The notes beneath the pieces are model-generated. The model was not told the origin of the DNA, ran no database searches, and was given only the letters and a program-made list of their open reading frames with translations. DNA of 64,000 nucleotides. Origin: Shinella yambaruensis. GTDB taxonomy: Bacteria; Pseudomonadota; Alphaproteobacteria; Rhizobiales; Rhizobiaceae. This document shows, one piece after another, positions 16,240-25,480 of the stretch. The stretch spans positions 122,753-186,752 of the forward strand of contig NZ_JALJCK010000014.1 in assembly GCF_022899355.1 (NCBI RefSeq). The letters run 5' to 3'. A program made the position numbers and the translations under genes. The first letter of the stretch is position 1. Every line of letters begins with the position of its first letter.

Positions 16240-16265
16240 AAGCCGGGATGTCTCCATCCCGGCTT
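16240..16265 (+). terminator. Hairpin after HAD gene (possible terminator)
   Basis: AAGCCGGGATG (16240-16250) pairs perfectly with CATCCCGGCTT (16255-16265) around a TCTC loop, 30 bases after the stop. No long T-run follows, so termination efficiency is doubtful. Confidence 0.5.
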
Positions 16266-16327
16266 CCGGCTGCTGACAAATCCGCCAAGCTCCCCTTTGT
16301 CATGGCCGCCCATAACCCATTGAAAAA

Positions 16328-16357
16328 TGGATCCTCGGGCCAAGCCCGAGGATGACG
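16328..16357. repeat. Single 30-bp palindromic repeat unit
   Basis: One unit of the family seen at 5016-5102 (core CCTCGGGCCAAGCCCGAGG), located 34 bases past the dnaJ stop. It could double as a dnaJ terminator. Confidence 0.8.
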
Positions 16358-16391
16358 GAGAGCTTGGGGCGATGTTTGTTCGAGAGCGCGG

Positions 16392-17522
16392 TCAGCCCTC
16401 GAAGAACTCCTTCATCCGCGCGAAGAAGCCGGCGGATTCCGGGTTGTTGTCCTTCGAGGAGATTTCCTCGAATTCCTTGAGCAGCTCGCGCTGGCGCTTG
16501 GTCAGCTTCTGCGGCGTCTCGATCTGGATCTGGATGTAGAGATCGCCGACCTGCGTGGAGCGCAGCACCGGCATGCCCTTGCCCTTGAGGCGAAACTGGC
16601 GGCCGGCCTGGGTGCCCTCGGGCACCGAGACGCGTGACTTGGTGCCGTCGAGCGTCGCCACGTCGAAGGTGCCGCCGAGCGCCGCCGTCGTCATGGAGAT
16701 GGGCACGGTGCAGTAGAGGTCCGCCCCGTCGCGCTGGTAGAATTCATGCGGCTTCACCGACAGGAAGATGTAGAGATCGCCCGCAGGCCCCCCGCGCACG
16801 CCCGCCTCGCCCTCGCCGGAGAGCCGGATGCGCGTGCCGTCCTCGATGCCGGCCGGGATGTTGACCGACAGCGAGCGCTCTTCCGTGACGCGGCCATGGC
16901 CGTGGCACTTGGTGCAGGGATCGCTGATCGTCTGGCCGCGGCCATGGCAGGTCGGGCAGGTGCGCTCGATCGAGAAGAAGCCCTGTGCGGCGCGCACGCG
17001 GCCGGAGCCCTGGCAGGTGGCGCAGGTCTTCGGGCTGGTGCCGGGCTTGGCGCCGGACCCGGAACAGACGTCGCAGGTGATCGACGTCGGCACGCGGATC
17101 TGCGCCGTCTTGCCGGCATAGGCCTCTTCCAGCGAGATCTCCATGTTGTAGCGCAGGTCGCCGCCGCGTTCGCGGCCGCCGGCCGAGCGCCGCTGGCGCC
17201 CGCCACCCATCATCTCGCCGAAAATGTCCTCGAAGATGTCGGAGAAGCCACCGCCCTGGAAACCGCCGCCGCCGAAGCCGCCGCCCATGCCGCCCTGCTC
17301 GAAGGCCGCATGGCCGTAACGGTCATAGGCCGCGCGCTTCTGCGGGTCCTTGAGCGTGTCATACGCCTCGTTGACGTCCTTGAACTTCTGCTCGGCGGAG
17401 GCATCGCCCGGATTCTTGTCCGGGTGGTACTTCATCGCCATCTTGCGGAAGGCGCTCTTCAGCTCCTTCTCGTCGGCGCTCTTGGAAACACCCAGCGTCT
17501 CGTAAAAATCAGCTTTTGCCAT
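16392..17522 (-). CDS. dnaJ: Chaperone protein DnaJ
   Basis: Hsp40 co-chaperone, 376 aa, which delivers unfolded substrates to DnaK and stimulates its ATPase. The J-domain holds the HPD tripeptide (YHPDKNPGD, about residues 32-40). A Gly/Phe-rich linker follows at about 75-110. The zinc-finger region has four CxxCxGxG repeats ([32 protein letters not shown]). The C-terminal substrate-binding domain ends in ARMKEFFEG. It is downstream of dnaK on the same strand, separated by 241 bases containing a long inverted repeat. Confidence 0.98.
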   Translation of the reverse strand: MAKADFYETLGVSKSADEKELKSAFRKMAMKYHPDKNPGDASAEQKFKDVNEAYDTLKDPQKRAAYDRYGHAAFEQGGMGGGFGGGGFQGGGFSDIFEDIFGEMMGGGRQRRSAGGRERGGDLRYNMEISLEEAYAGKTAQIRVPTSITCDVCSGSGAKPGTSPKTCATCQGSGRVRAAQGFFSIERTCPTCHGRGQTISDPCTKCHGHGRVTEERSLSVNIPAGIEDGTRIRLSGEGEAGVRGGPAGDLYIFLSVKPHEFYQRDGADLYCTVPISMTTAALGGTFDVATLDGTKSRVSVPEGTQAGRQFRLKGKGMPVLRSTQVGDLYIQIQIETPQKLTKRQRELLKEFEEISSKDNNPESAGFFARMKEFFEG

Positions 17523-17586
17523 TCGGGTTCACGTCCGTTTCGTGGGAACGGTCTTCTTGTTATGGACCTGGAAGCTTGCCTTAGCC

Positions 17587-17611
17587 TGCATGCCTGAAAA
17601 GCGCGCATGCA
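17587..17611. repeat. TGCATGC/GCATGCA inverted repeat upstream of dnaJ
   Basis: TGCATGC (17587-17593) and GCATGCA (17605-17611) are perfect inverted arms around 11 bases in the dnaK-dnaJ spacer, 65-90 bases before the dnaJ ATG. It could be an mRNA hairpin or a protein site. Confidence 0.6.
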
Positions 17612-17612
17612 A

Positions 17613-17710
17613 AAGGCGGAAGCCGGAGCGAAGGAAAAGCCAAGACATCGTCGCCGCGGTAAACGGGAGTGATCATCTTGTCTTTTTCCCTTCGCGCTGA
17701 CTTCCGCCTT
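17613..17710. repeat. Long imperfect inverted repeat in dnaK-dnaJ spacer
   Basis: The arm at 17613-17639 (AAGGCGGAAG...GCGAAGG...) is repeated inverted at 17682-17710 with about five differences, leaving a 42-base loop. In dnaK-dnaJ mRNA this would form a stable stem of about 28 bp between the two genes. It may act as a processing, stabilising or partial-termination signal that sets the DnaK:DnaJ ratio (inference). Confidence 0.7.
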
Positions 17711-17763
17711 CTCGCTATCCGTTGCACCGGCCGCGAGAGAGCGCGGCCGGCAGTTCAGGAGGC

Positions 17764-19680
<1,917 letters not shown>

Positions 19681-20064
19681 GTCATTCTCTCCTTGAAGCG
19701 AACTGCCGGAACCCATTCAGGCATTCGATTGGCAGCCCCTAATGGTATGGTCTTCACGAAAGCATGGGCCGCAGCCCTGCCTTGCGGCGTATATAAGGAG
19801 CCCTCCAGACGACTGCAAGACATTGCCGGGCCGCAAAGCTCGCAAAATCAGCGCGTCCGATGGACTTGGTGTACCGCCCTCGCAACCCGCAATCAACCAC
19901 AATCCTCTCCGGTGTTTCAAGCAACGGCTCGAGGTCTTGGCGGCTTCCGGAGAGATGGGATCTTAAGACCCGGAAATGTAGAACATCCGGCATGGACGGA
20001 GGTGTCGAATAGAGAGCGACGGAAGGAAACATATAATATTTTCCTTCACTTGTACGCAGTGTAA
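19681..20064. other. dnaK leader/promoter region and start of AT-richer patch
   Basis: This 384-base spacer has no credible protein gene on either strand; short open frames lack ribosome sites and family resemblance. It contains the dnaK leader, an RpoH-like promoter and, from about 19990 rightward, the start of the AT-richer segment that carries the nuclease-like ORF. The nuclease frame opens after a TAA at 20062-20064. Confidence 0.6.
19788..19819 (-). promoter_or_regulatory. RpoH (sigma-32)-like promoter of dnaK
   Basis: On the minus strand CTTGCAG (complement of 19813-19819) is followed after 15 bases by CTTATATACG (complement of 19788-19797). This fits the alphaproteobacterial heat-shock pattern CTTG...CYTATNTNNG. 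It lies about 105 bases before the dnaK ATG. No CIRCE element was seen. Confidence 0.55.
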
Positions 20065-20175
20065 AATTTTTCTCCAGGTAAATTTATCCCCGTCTTCGAC
20101 AACGCGCACACACCGCAAGTATACGAAACGGTTGAGGGACTGATACGGGCCAACGAAGCAACGGCACAGGAGGCG

Positions 20176-20475
20176 ATGCTCCGAGCGCTCCAGTTAAAAT
20201 TACCTCGGACCGGTATCGGGCCGTTTGCAAAGGAGTGGATTGCCGCACCAGCAACCAATAAGTGGCTTACCAGAGCGGAACAGGCGGATATTGATCGCAT
20301 AGGCTGGGCGTACGCATGTCATTGGTGTGGTACAAAGACGTCGGGAACGCCACAGGGCCATTTTGTCGGCGACCATCAGGTGCCAAAATCGTTGGGCAAA
20401 CCTAGCAGGATTTATCCACACTGCTGGTGGTGCAGCAAATCACAAGGCGGCTTGATATCAAAGGCAAGTCATTGA
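20176..20475 (+). CDS. HNH-type nuclease-like domain, candidate orphan toxin tip
   Basis: Product of 99 aa whose C-terminal half has a Cys4 HNH layout: CHWCG (about residues 48-52), then GHFVGDHQVP (the DH pair is the HNH core), then PHCWWCSKSQGG (about 82-93). The Asn of classical HNH is not obvious. The frame stays open upstream to 20065 without an ATG (20 or so extra residues including FIPVFDNAHTPQVYETVEGLI), which suggests the tail of a longer toxin. AGGAGG sits only two bases before the ATG, so translation may be poor. A small gene starts 4 bases after its stop, the usual toxin-immunity order. Base composition is lower in GC than its neighbours. Function is inferred from motif and order only. 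Confidence 0.6.
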   Translation: MLRALQLKLPRTGIGPFAKEWIAAPATNKWLTRAEQADIDRIGWAYACHWCGTKTSGTPQGHFVGDHQVPKSLGKPSRIYPHCWWCSKSQGGLISKASH

Positions 20476-20479
20476 GGTC

Positions 20480-20848
20480 ATGTCTGTTGAAACGCTTACA
20501 ATCGCTCCAGAATATCTTAGCATCTATATCGCCGGCCGCACCGGTGTCGATATTCCAATGCACATGGATCGACAGGGAATCTTTGCATCGTCTCAGTGTA
20601 TAAACGTTCCTGCCTATGACTGGAACCATGGAGACACGAATGTCACTTTCGGCCCGTTCGATGAGCTGAATGAAACAGCCGAACCGGCATTTGATGGATT
20701 TCTCGAAACTTCACACAAGCGGCTTATTGTTTTTGTCGCAACAGTATCTGATTACGTCAGCACAACAGTTCCATCAACAAAAACGCGAATCCGCATTTGG
20801 CTCGATCATCCAATTGAGCCTTCAAATGTCGTTATTGCTTGTGGATAA
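20480..20848 (+). CDS. Small acidic protein, candidate immunity protein
   Basis: Protein of 122 aa with no family I recognise, no signal peptide and no membrane segment. It is acidic and starts 4 bases after the nuclease-like ORF, so the pair is probably co-transcribed and translationally coupled. Its last 52 residues (from FDGFLE to the end) align without gaps to the 58-aa product at 21198 with 32 identities, including KTRIRIW and EP-NVVIA. Codon use is AT-richer than the flanking dnaK and PBP genes, a sign of transfer. Immunity function is inferred from order and duplication, not from similarity to a known immunity family. Confidence 0.65.
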   Translation: MSVETLTIAPEYLSIYIAGRTGVDIPMHMDRQGIFASSQCINVPAYDWNHGDTNVTFGPFDELNETAEPAFDGFLETSHKRLIVFVATVSDYVSTTVPSTKTRIRIWLDHPIEPSNVVIACG

Positions 20849-21197
20849 GAAATCTAGTAATGTTCTGCGGCACTACTATTGCAAATTACATTTAATATAG
20901 AAAATAATTTTATAAATGGCACGACGTTATGACTGCATAGAACCATAACATGTTTATTATCTCCTGGAGACAGAAAGGCACGCTTGGCGAGAAGATGCTG
21001 CTCAAAGGAGGTGGGACACCCTAGAATAGCTACTCTTCGCTTCAGCATCACCGCCTTAATACAGCAGAATTTATCTGGCAAACCGGGATATACGCGACAT
21101 TCCTTACAATCTCAGGGAAAAAATTCATTCCATCGACTCCTGACTGCATCATGATGGCGACACCAGTTTTTCCGTTGGAGAAGCTTCGGAAATAACC
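20849..21197. other. AT-rich spacer between the two immunity-like genes
   Basis: This 349-base stretch is the most AT-rich part of the window. No full gene is seen. A 24-codon frame at 20950-21024 reads ...RQKGTLGEKMLLKGGGTP, which looks like a scrap of a longer protein. It is probably decayed toxin/immunity DNA. Confidence 0.5.
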
Positions 21198-21374
21198 ATG
21201 TCGACGCCCCCGACATTCGACGGGTTTCTCGACACGCCCGACAAGAGGCTTGTCTTCTTCGATGCCAACGAGCCGGAGTTTGCCAGCGTATCGGTGCCTA
21301 CCGTCAAAACGCGCATACGGATCTGGATCGATCACCCGAGGGAGCCGGAAAATGTCGTCATCGCCTTCGGATGA
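21198..21374 (+). pseudogene. Shortened second copy of the immunity-like gene
   Basis: A 58-aa frame from ATG 21198 to TGA 21374. Residues 7-58 match residues 71-122 of the 20480 gene (32 of 52 identical), but the first 70 residues are missing. Unlike its longer relative it uses GC-rich codons like the host chromosome, so it may be the older resident copy. GGAGAAG lies 14 bases upstream, too far for a good ribosome site. It could be a remnant or a short working protein. It ends 9 bases before the convergent PBP gene's stop. Confidence 0.65.
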
Positions 21375-21383
21375 ACGCGACCG

Positions 21384-23600
21384 TCAGCCCCCCAGCAGCA
21401 CGTCGAGAAGCGTCGTCCGGCGCGTGCCGGTCTGTCCCTGCTGGCCGACGTCTGCGGGCGGCGTAAGGCCGTCGTCGAGCGGAACGGCGCCCGTCTCGCC
21501 GTTCGCCATCGCCTGCCCGTCGCGGGCGGGCTCGTTGCCCAGCGTGCGGGAGATGATGTCGAAGAGCTGGTCGCCTTCCGGGGCCGGTTCCGTCCCGTCC
21601 ACGACAGGATCTCCGCCGGCCGTGCCGAAGAGCGGCGAGGGCGAAAGACCCTCGTGGGCGGCGGTCATGAACTGGCTCCAGGCCTTCGCGGGAAGCCCGC
21701 CGCCCGTCACCTTCTTCATCGACTTGCCGTCGTCGTTGCCGAACCAGACGCCGGTCGTCAGGTTGCTGGTGTAGCCGACGAAGAGCGCGTCGCGGAAGGA
21801 CTGCGTCGTGCCCGACTTGCCGGCCGCCGGCCAGCCGGGGATGCGGGCGTTCTTGCCGGTGCCCTCGGTGATGACGCGCATCATCATGCCGTTCATCTGG
21901 GAGACGACGCCGGGTTCCAATACGCGCGGCGGGTTGTCGTAGGTGTTTTCGTAGAGCACCCGGCCGTCGGCCGTCGAAATGCGGCGGATGATGTGCGGCG
22001 TCGCCTTGTAGCCGCCGTTCATGAAGGGAGCGTAGGCGGCGGTCAGCTCGACCAGCGTCACCTCCGACGTGCCGAGCGCGATCGAGGCGTTCGACTGAAG
22101 CTCCGATTCGATGCCGAGCCTGCGGGCGAGTTTTATGACGTCGTCCGGGCCGACCTCCATGACGAGCTGCGCGGCAATCGTGTTCAGCGACTGGGCGAGC
22201 GCGGAGGAGAGCGTCACCTCGCCGCGATATTTCTGGTCGTAGTTCTCCGGCGTCCACTTGCCGATCCTGACCGGCGCGTCGTTGCGCACGGAAAGCGGCG
22301 AGCGGCCGGCTTCCAGCGCCGCCGCATAGACGAAGGGCTTGAAGGCGGAGCCCGGCTGGCGCTTGGCCTTGGAGGCGCGGTCGAACTGGCTTTCCGCATA
22401 GTCCCGCCCGCCGACGAGGGCCCGGATGGCGCCGGTGCCGTCGATCGAGACGAGGGCGGCCTGCGAGGCGTTCGACTTTTCGCCCTCCTTGTCGAGGAGC
22501 GCGGTGATCGCCTCGTCGGCCTTCTTCTCGAGGTCGAGGTCGATCGTCGTATCGATGACGAGGTCCTCGGTGATGTCGCCGATCATGCCCGGCAGCTGGG
22601 CCATGACCATGTCGGCGGCATAATGCTGGGCGCCGGACCAGTAGCTCTTCGCCCGCGCCGGCGTCTGCGACATGGCGGTCTTGATCTCGGTGTCGGTGAC
22701 GAAGCCCTCTTCGCGCATCGCGCCGAGCACGACCTGCGCACGCGCTTCCGCCGCCTCCGGGTCGCGTGCCGGGGAGAGGCGCGAGGGCGCCTTCAGGAGG
22801 CCGGCGAGAAGGGCGGCCTCGCCGAGATTGACGTCCCGCGCCGACTTGTTGAAGTAGCGCCGCGCGGCGGCCTCGACGCCGTAGGAATTCGAGCCGAAGA
22901 AGACGCGGTTGAGATACATCGCCAGGATCTGGTCCTTGGAATATTTGTGCTCCAGCCAGAAGGCGAGCAGAACTTCCTGAACCTTGCGCTCCAGCGTGCG
23001 CTCCGGCGAGAGGAACATGTTCTTGGCGAGCTGCTGGGTCAGCGTCGAGCCGCCCTGCACCATGCGGCCGGTGGTGATGTTGGTCAGCATCGCGCGGGCG
23101 AGGCCGAGCGGATCGATGCCGAAATGCGAATAGAAACGCCGATCCTCGATGGCGATGACGGCCTGCGGGATATAGGGCGACATGTTCTCCAGCGACAGCG
23201 CCTCGCCGCCGGTCACGCCGCGATTGGCGATGATGTCGCCGCTGACGGCGAGGATCTTCAGGTTCGGCGGCCGGTCGGGGATCGACCAGCTCGTGGCGCT
23301 CGGCATGCGCGCGCCGTAGTAGAGGACGAGGCCGCCGACGCCGATGGCGCCCCAGATGCCGAGCACGACGCACCAGTAGAAGAGCCGGCGGAAAAGGCCG
23401 AAGAAACCGCCGCCGGCCGCCCGCCGGCGCCCGCCGGAGCCGCGCCCCGGCCGCTCGGCCCTCGGTGGCTTGCCGCGCCCCTTGCGGCCGCCGCCTGCCA
23501 CGCGATCTCCCGCGCCGACATGGAAATCATCCTCGTCGTCGTGCCCCCCCGATCCCCGGAAGGACGGTTCGATGCGCTGGGATTTGCGATTGGCTGCCAT
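21384..23600 (-). CDS. Class A penicillin-binding protein (PBP1A/2c type)
   Basis: Bifunctional peptidoglycan synthase of 738 aa anchored in the inner membrane. A basic, Gly-rich cytoplasmic tail (about 1-65) precedes a single membrane helix (about 73-95). The GT51 glycosyltransferase domain has the catalytic Glu in IEDRRFYSHFGID (residue 152) and QGGSTLTQQLAKN. The transpeptidase domain has SAFK (Ser418), SLN (471-473) and KSGT (595-598). The C-terminal tail is low-complexity and acidic. It polymerises and crosslinks lipid II. It is a single-gene unit, convergent with the immunity-like fragment; a GC hairpin lies upstream. Confidence 0.93.
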   Translation of the reverse strand: MAANRKSQRIEPSFRGSGGHDDEDDFHVGAGDRVAGGGRKGRGKPPRAERPGRGSGGRRRAAGGGFFGLFRRLFYWCVVLGIWGAIGVGGLVLYYGARMPSATSWSIPDRPPNLKILAVSGDIIANRGVTGGEALSLENMSPYIPQAVIAIEDRRFYSHFGIDPLGLARAMLTNITTGRMVQGGSTLTQQLAKNMFLSPERTLERKVQEVLLAFWLEHKYSKDQILAMYLNRVFFGSNSYGVEAAARRYFNKSARDVNLGEAALLAGLLKAPSRLSPARDPEAAEARAQVVLGAMREEGFVTDTEIKTAMSQTPARAKSYWSGAQHYAADMVMAQLPGMIGDITEDLVIDTTIDLDLEKKADEAITALLDKEGEKSNASQAALVSIDGTGAIRALVGGRDYAESQFDRASKAKRQPGSAFKPFVYAAALEAGRSPLSVRNDAPVRIGKWTPENYDQKYRGEVTLSSALAQSLNTIAAQLVMEVGPDDVIKLARRLGIESELQSNASIALGTSEVTLVELTAAYAPFMNGGYKATPHIIRRISTADGRVLYENTYDNPPRVLEPGVVSQMNGMMMRVITEGTGKNARIPGWPAAGKSGTTQSFRDALFVGYTSNLTTGVWFGNDDGKSMKKVTGGGLPAKAWSQFMTAAHEGLSPSPLFGTAGGDPVVDGTEPAPEGDQLFDIISRTLGNEPARDGQAMANGETGAVPLDDGLTPPADVGQQGQTGTRRTTLLDVLLGG

Positions 23601-23721
23601 AAGCGGTCGGATACACCTCGAAAACGTCGCCGTCCGGTGGACCTTAAATGCGGCGATTTAAGGGGTCGTTAAGAAGCGGTGAACGCGCAGGCGACAGTTT
23701 GAGGGGGATTTGAGAGAAGAT

Positions 23722-23744
23722 CGGGCGGCCTTGCGGGCCGCCCG
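23722..23744 (-). terminator. GC-rich hairpin after BA14K gene (possible terminator)
   Basis: A 9-bp stem (23722-23730 with 23736-23744) with loop TTGCG lies about 60 bases past the BA14K stop on the minus strand and is followed by ATCTTCTCTC. The U-tract is weak. Confidence 0.55.
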
Positions 23745-23806
23745 GGATATCGCGTTCCGGTCCTGCGCCGTTGCCGGCGCAGACCGTTCAGGCACGTTTA
23801 CCTTGC

Positions 23807-24235
23807 TCAATAGTAAGGCGAGAGGCACTCGCGGCGGCCGCCATAGTTGGGCTGGAACGTGTTGTCGTAGGCCCGGTACGAGCGGTAGCGCGCATAGCAC
23901 CATTCGGTGTGGCGCGGATTGATGCCCTCGTAGCGCGGCCGGGCATAGCCGTCATTGGCGATCGCGCCGCCGATGATCGCACCCGCACCGAAGGCGGCCA
24001 GCGGATACCACCAGCCATCCGAATGGCGGCGATAGCCGCGACGTTCGTAGCGATAGCCGCGATGGCCATTGTGCCAGCCGCGGCGCTCGCGCCACTGGAC
24101 CTGCTGGACATCGCTCGCCTGAGAAGCGCCGACCTTCGGCATCGGCACGGCAAAGGCCGGTGCGGATACGAATGTCGTGGCGAACATGGCGACGGCCATG
24201 GCAGCGGCAATGCCGCCCTTGATCGTTGTCTTCAT
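23807..24235 (-). CDS. BA14K-family secreted protein
   Basis: Exported small basic protein, 142 aa, with a signal peptide (first about 29 residues, ending SAPAFA). The mature part has an Arg/Tyr/Gly-rich stretch ([19 protein letters not shown]), a short hydrophobic helix ([16 protein letters not shown]) and the diagnostic C-terminal BA14K motif ([19 protein letters not shown], then ECLSPYY). The family was first described from Brucella as an immunoreactive lectin-like protein and is common in Rhizobiales. ATG at 24235 has AGGGAG before it. Monocistronic. Molecular role not settled. Confidence 0.92.
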   Translation of the reverse strand: MKTTIKGGIAAAMAVAMFATTFVSAPAFAVPMPKVGASQASDVQQVQWRERRGWHNGHRGYRYERRGYRRHSDGWWYPLAAFGAGAIIGGAIANDGYARPRYEGINPRHTEWCYARYRSYRAYDNTFQPNYGGRRECLSPYY

Positions 24236-24336
24236 GTCGGTCTCCCTTGGATTGTCACTGTTTCACAGTGATCAAGACGGATGACAGCATGAAACAATTC
24301 GACTGAATGCAGGATGAACCGAACTTCTCCATCGCC

Positions 24337-25284
24337 TCAGTCCTCGCCGTTGCCCAGCCGGCTGAGGAAACGCTGCCGTTCGAAGACGAGGATGACCACC
24401 AGCGCCATGATGAAGGGGATGATCAGGTAGAACAGCCGGAAGACGGCGAGCGCGGCCAGCACCGCCGCCGGATCCATGTCCGGCAGGCCGGCGATGAAGA
24501 CGAGCTCCAGGACGCCGATGCCGCCCGGCGCATGGGACAGCAGCGCCACCGAGAAGGAGGCGAGGAAGATGCCGAGCACGACGAAGAAGCCCGGATTGCC
24601 CTCCGCCGGCAGCACGAAATAGATGATCGCCGCCGCGCCGATCAGCTCGATCGGCGCGATGATGAGCTGGCGGAAGACCAGCGAGGGCTTGGGATATTCC
24701 AGCTTCAGCCAGCGCGTATTGATCGGCCGGAAGCCGACGAGGCTGCCCACCACATAGAGCACGACCAGCGCCAGGATGAAGACACCGGTCGAGAACGCCG
24801 CCTCGATCGGCAGGAATTCGGCGAACCGCCCGACAATCTCCGGCTCCAGCACCAGCACCAGGCCGAACAGCATGACCGTGCCGAGCGCGAAGGTGAAGGA
24901 GCAGAAGGCGACGAGGACGCCCACCTCCGATCCGGTCAGCCCCTTCGACGTATAGGCGCGGTAGCGCACCAGCGCGCCGGAGAACACCGAGGCACCGATA
25001 TTGTGCGACAGCGCATAGGTGGTGAAGGACGTGATGGTGATGAACCACAGCGAGATGCGATGGCCGAGATGCTCGAGCGCCAGGTGGTCGTAGGCGGCGA
25101 GCGCCGCATAGGCGACGAGCGTGGCGCCGCAGGCCAGCAGCCAGCCGGAGACCGGAATGGCATGGAGGCTCGCCATGAACTCGTCGAGCGACAGGCCGCG
25201 GAGATCCTTGTAGAGGATATAGACCGACAGGATGATCGCGGCGGTGCTGACGAGCGGCCAGAAGAACTTTTTCAGCCGCTTCAT
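24337..25284 (-). CDS. LPG-synthase-TM/UPF0104-family membrane protein
   Basis: Polytopic inner-membrane protein, 315 aa, with about eight hydrophobic segments, of the flippase-like domain family shared with the N-terminal part of MprF (YbhN type). Conserved features are ALSHNIGASVFSGALVRYRAY (about 90-110) and the LLSHAPGGIGVLELVF motif near residue 250. There is no C-terminal aminoacyl-transferase domain, so it is not a full lysyl-PG synthase. Lipid transport is a guess from the family. ATG at 25284 follows GGAAGGCGGG; a GTG about 25 codons upstream is an alternative start. Confidence 0.85.
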   Translation of the reverse strand: MKRLKKFFWPLVSTAAIILSVYILYKDLRGLSLDEFMASLHAIPVSGWLLACGATLVAYAALAAYDHLALEHLGHRISLWFITITSFTTYALSHNIGASVFSGALVRYRAYTSKGLTGSEVGVLVAFCSFTFALGTVMLFGLVLVLEPEIVGRFAEFLPIEAAFSTGVFILALVVLYVVGSLVGFRPINTRWLKLEYPKPSLVFRQLIIAPIELIGAAAIIYFVLPAEGNPGFFVVLGIFLASFSVALLSHAPGGIGVLELVFIAGLPDMDPAAVLAALAVFRLFYLIIPFIMALVVILVFERQRFLSRLGNGED

Positions 25285-25425
25285 CCCGCCTTCCCCCCTG
25301 CTCCCGGCGCCCCACAGCCCGGGCAGCGAGGTGTTCTCGCAATCTTTCCTGACGCCATTCTCACCCTTTCCCCATGTCCGGGCCGTCGTCGCCTGTCCGC
25401 GCGCGGTCCTTGTCTTTTGAGGAAA

Positions 25426-25457
25426 CCAGCATTTCCGTTCCGTCCGGTTAATGCTGG
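25426..25457 (-). terminator. Hairpin after M20 dipeptidase gene
   Basis: CCAGCATT (25426-25433) and AATGCTGG (25450-25457) are inverted around 16 bases, 23 bases past the stop of the M20 gene on the minus strand, followed by TTTCCTC. Probable weak terminator. Confidence 0.5.
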
Positions 25458-25480
25458 CCTCCCATGTCATCACATCTGTG

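Noticed and set aside
19742..19966. 74-aa open frame upstream of dnaK
   Set aside because: Overlaps the dnaK promoter, has no ribosome site and no protein-like pattern.
21048..21335. 95-aa minus-strand frame across the short immunity-like copy
   Set aside because: Mirror of the coding fragment on the plus strand, whose similarity to the 20480 gene shows the true frame.
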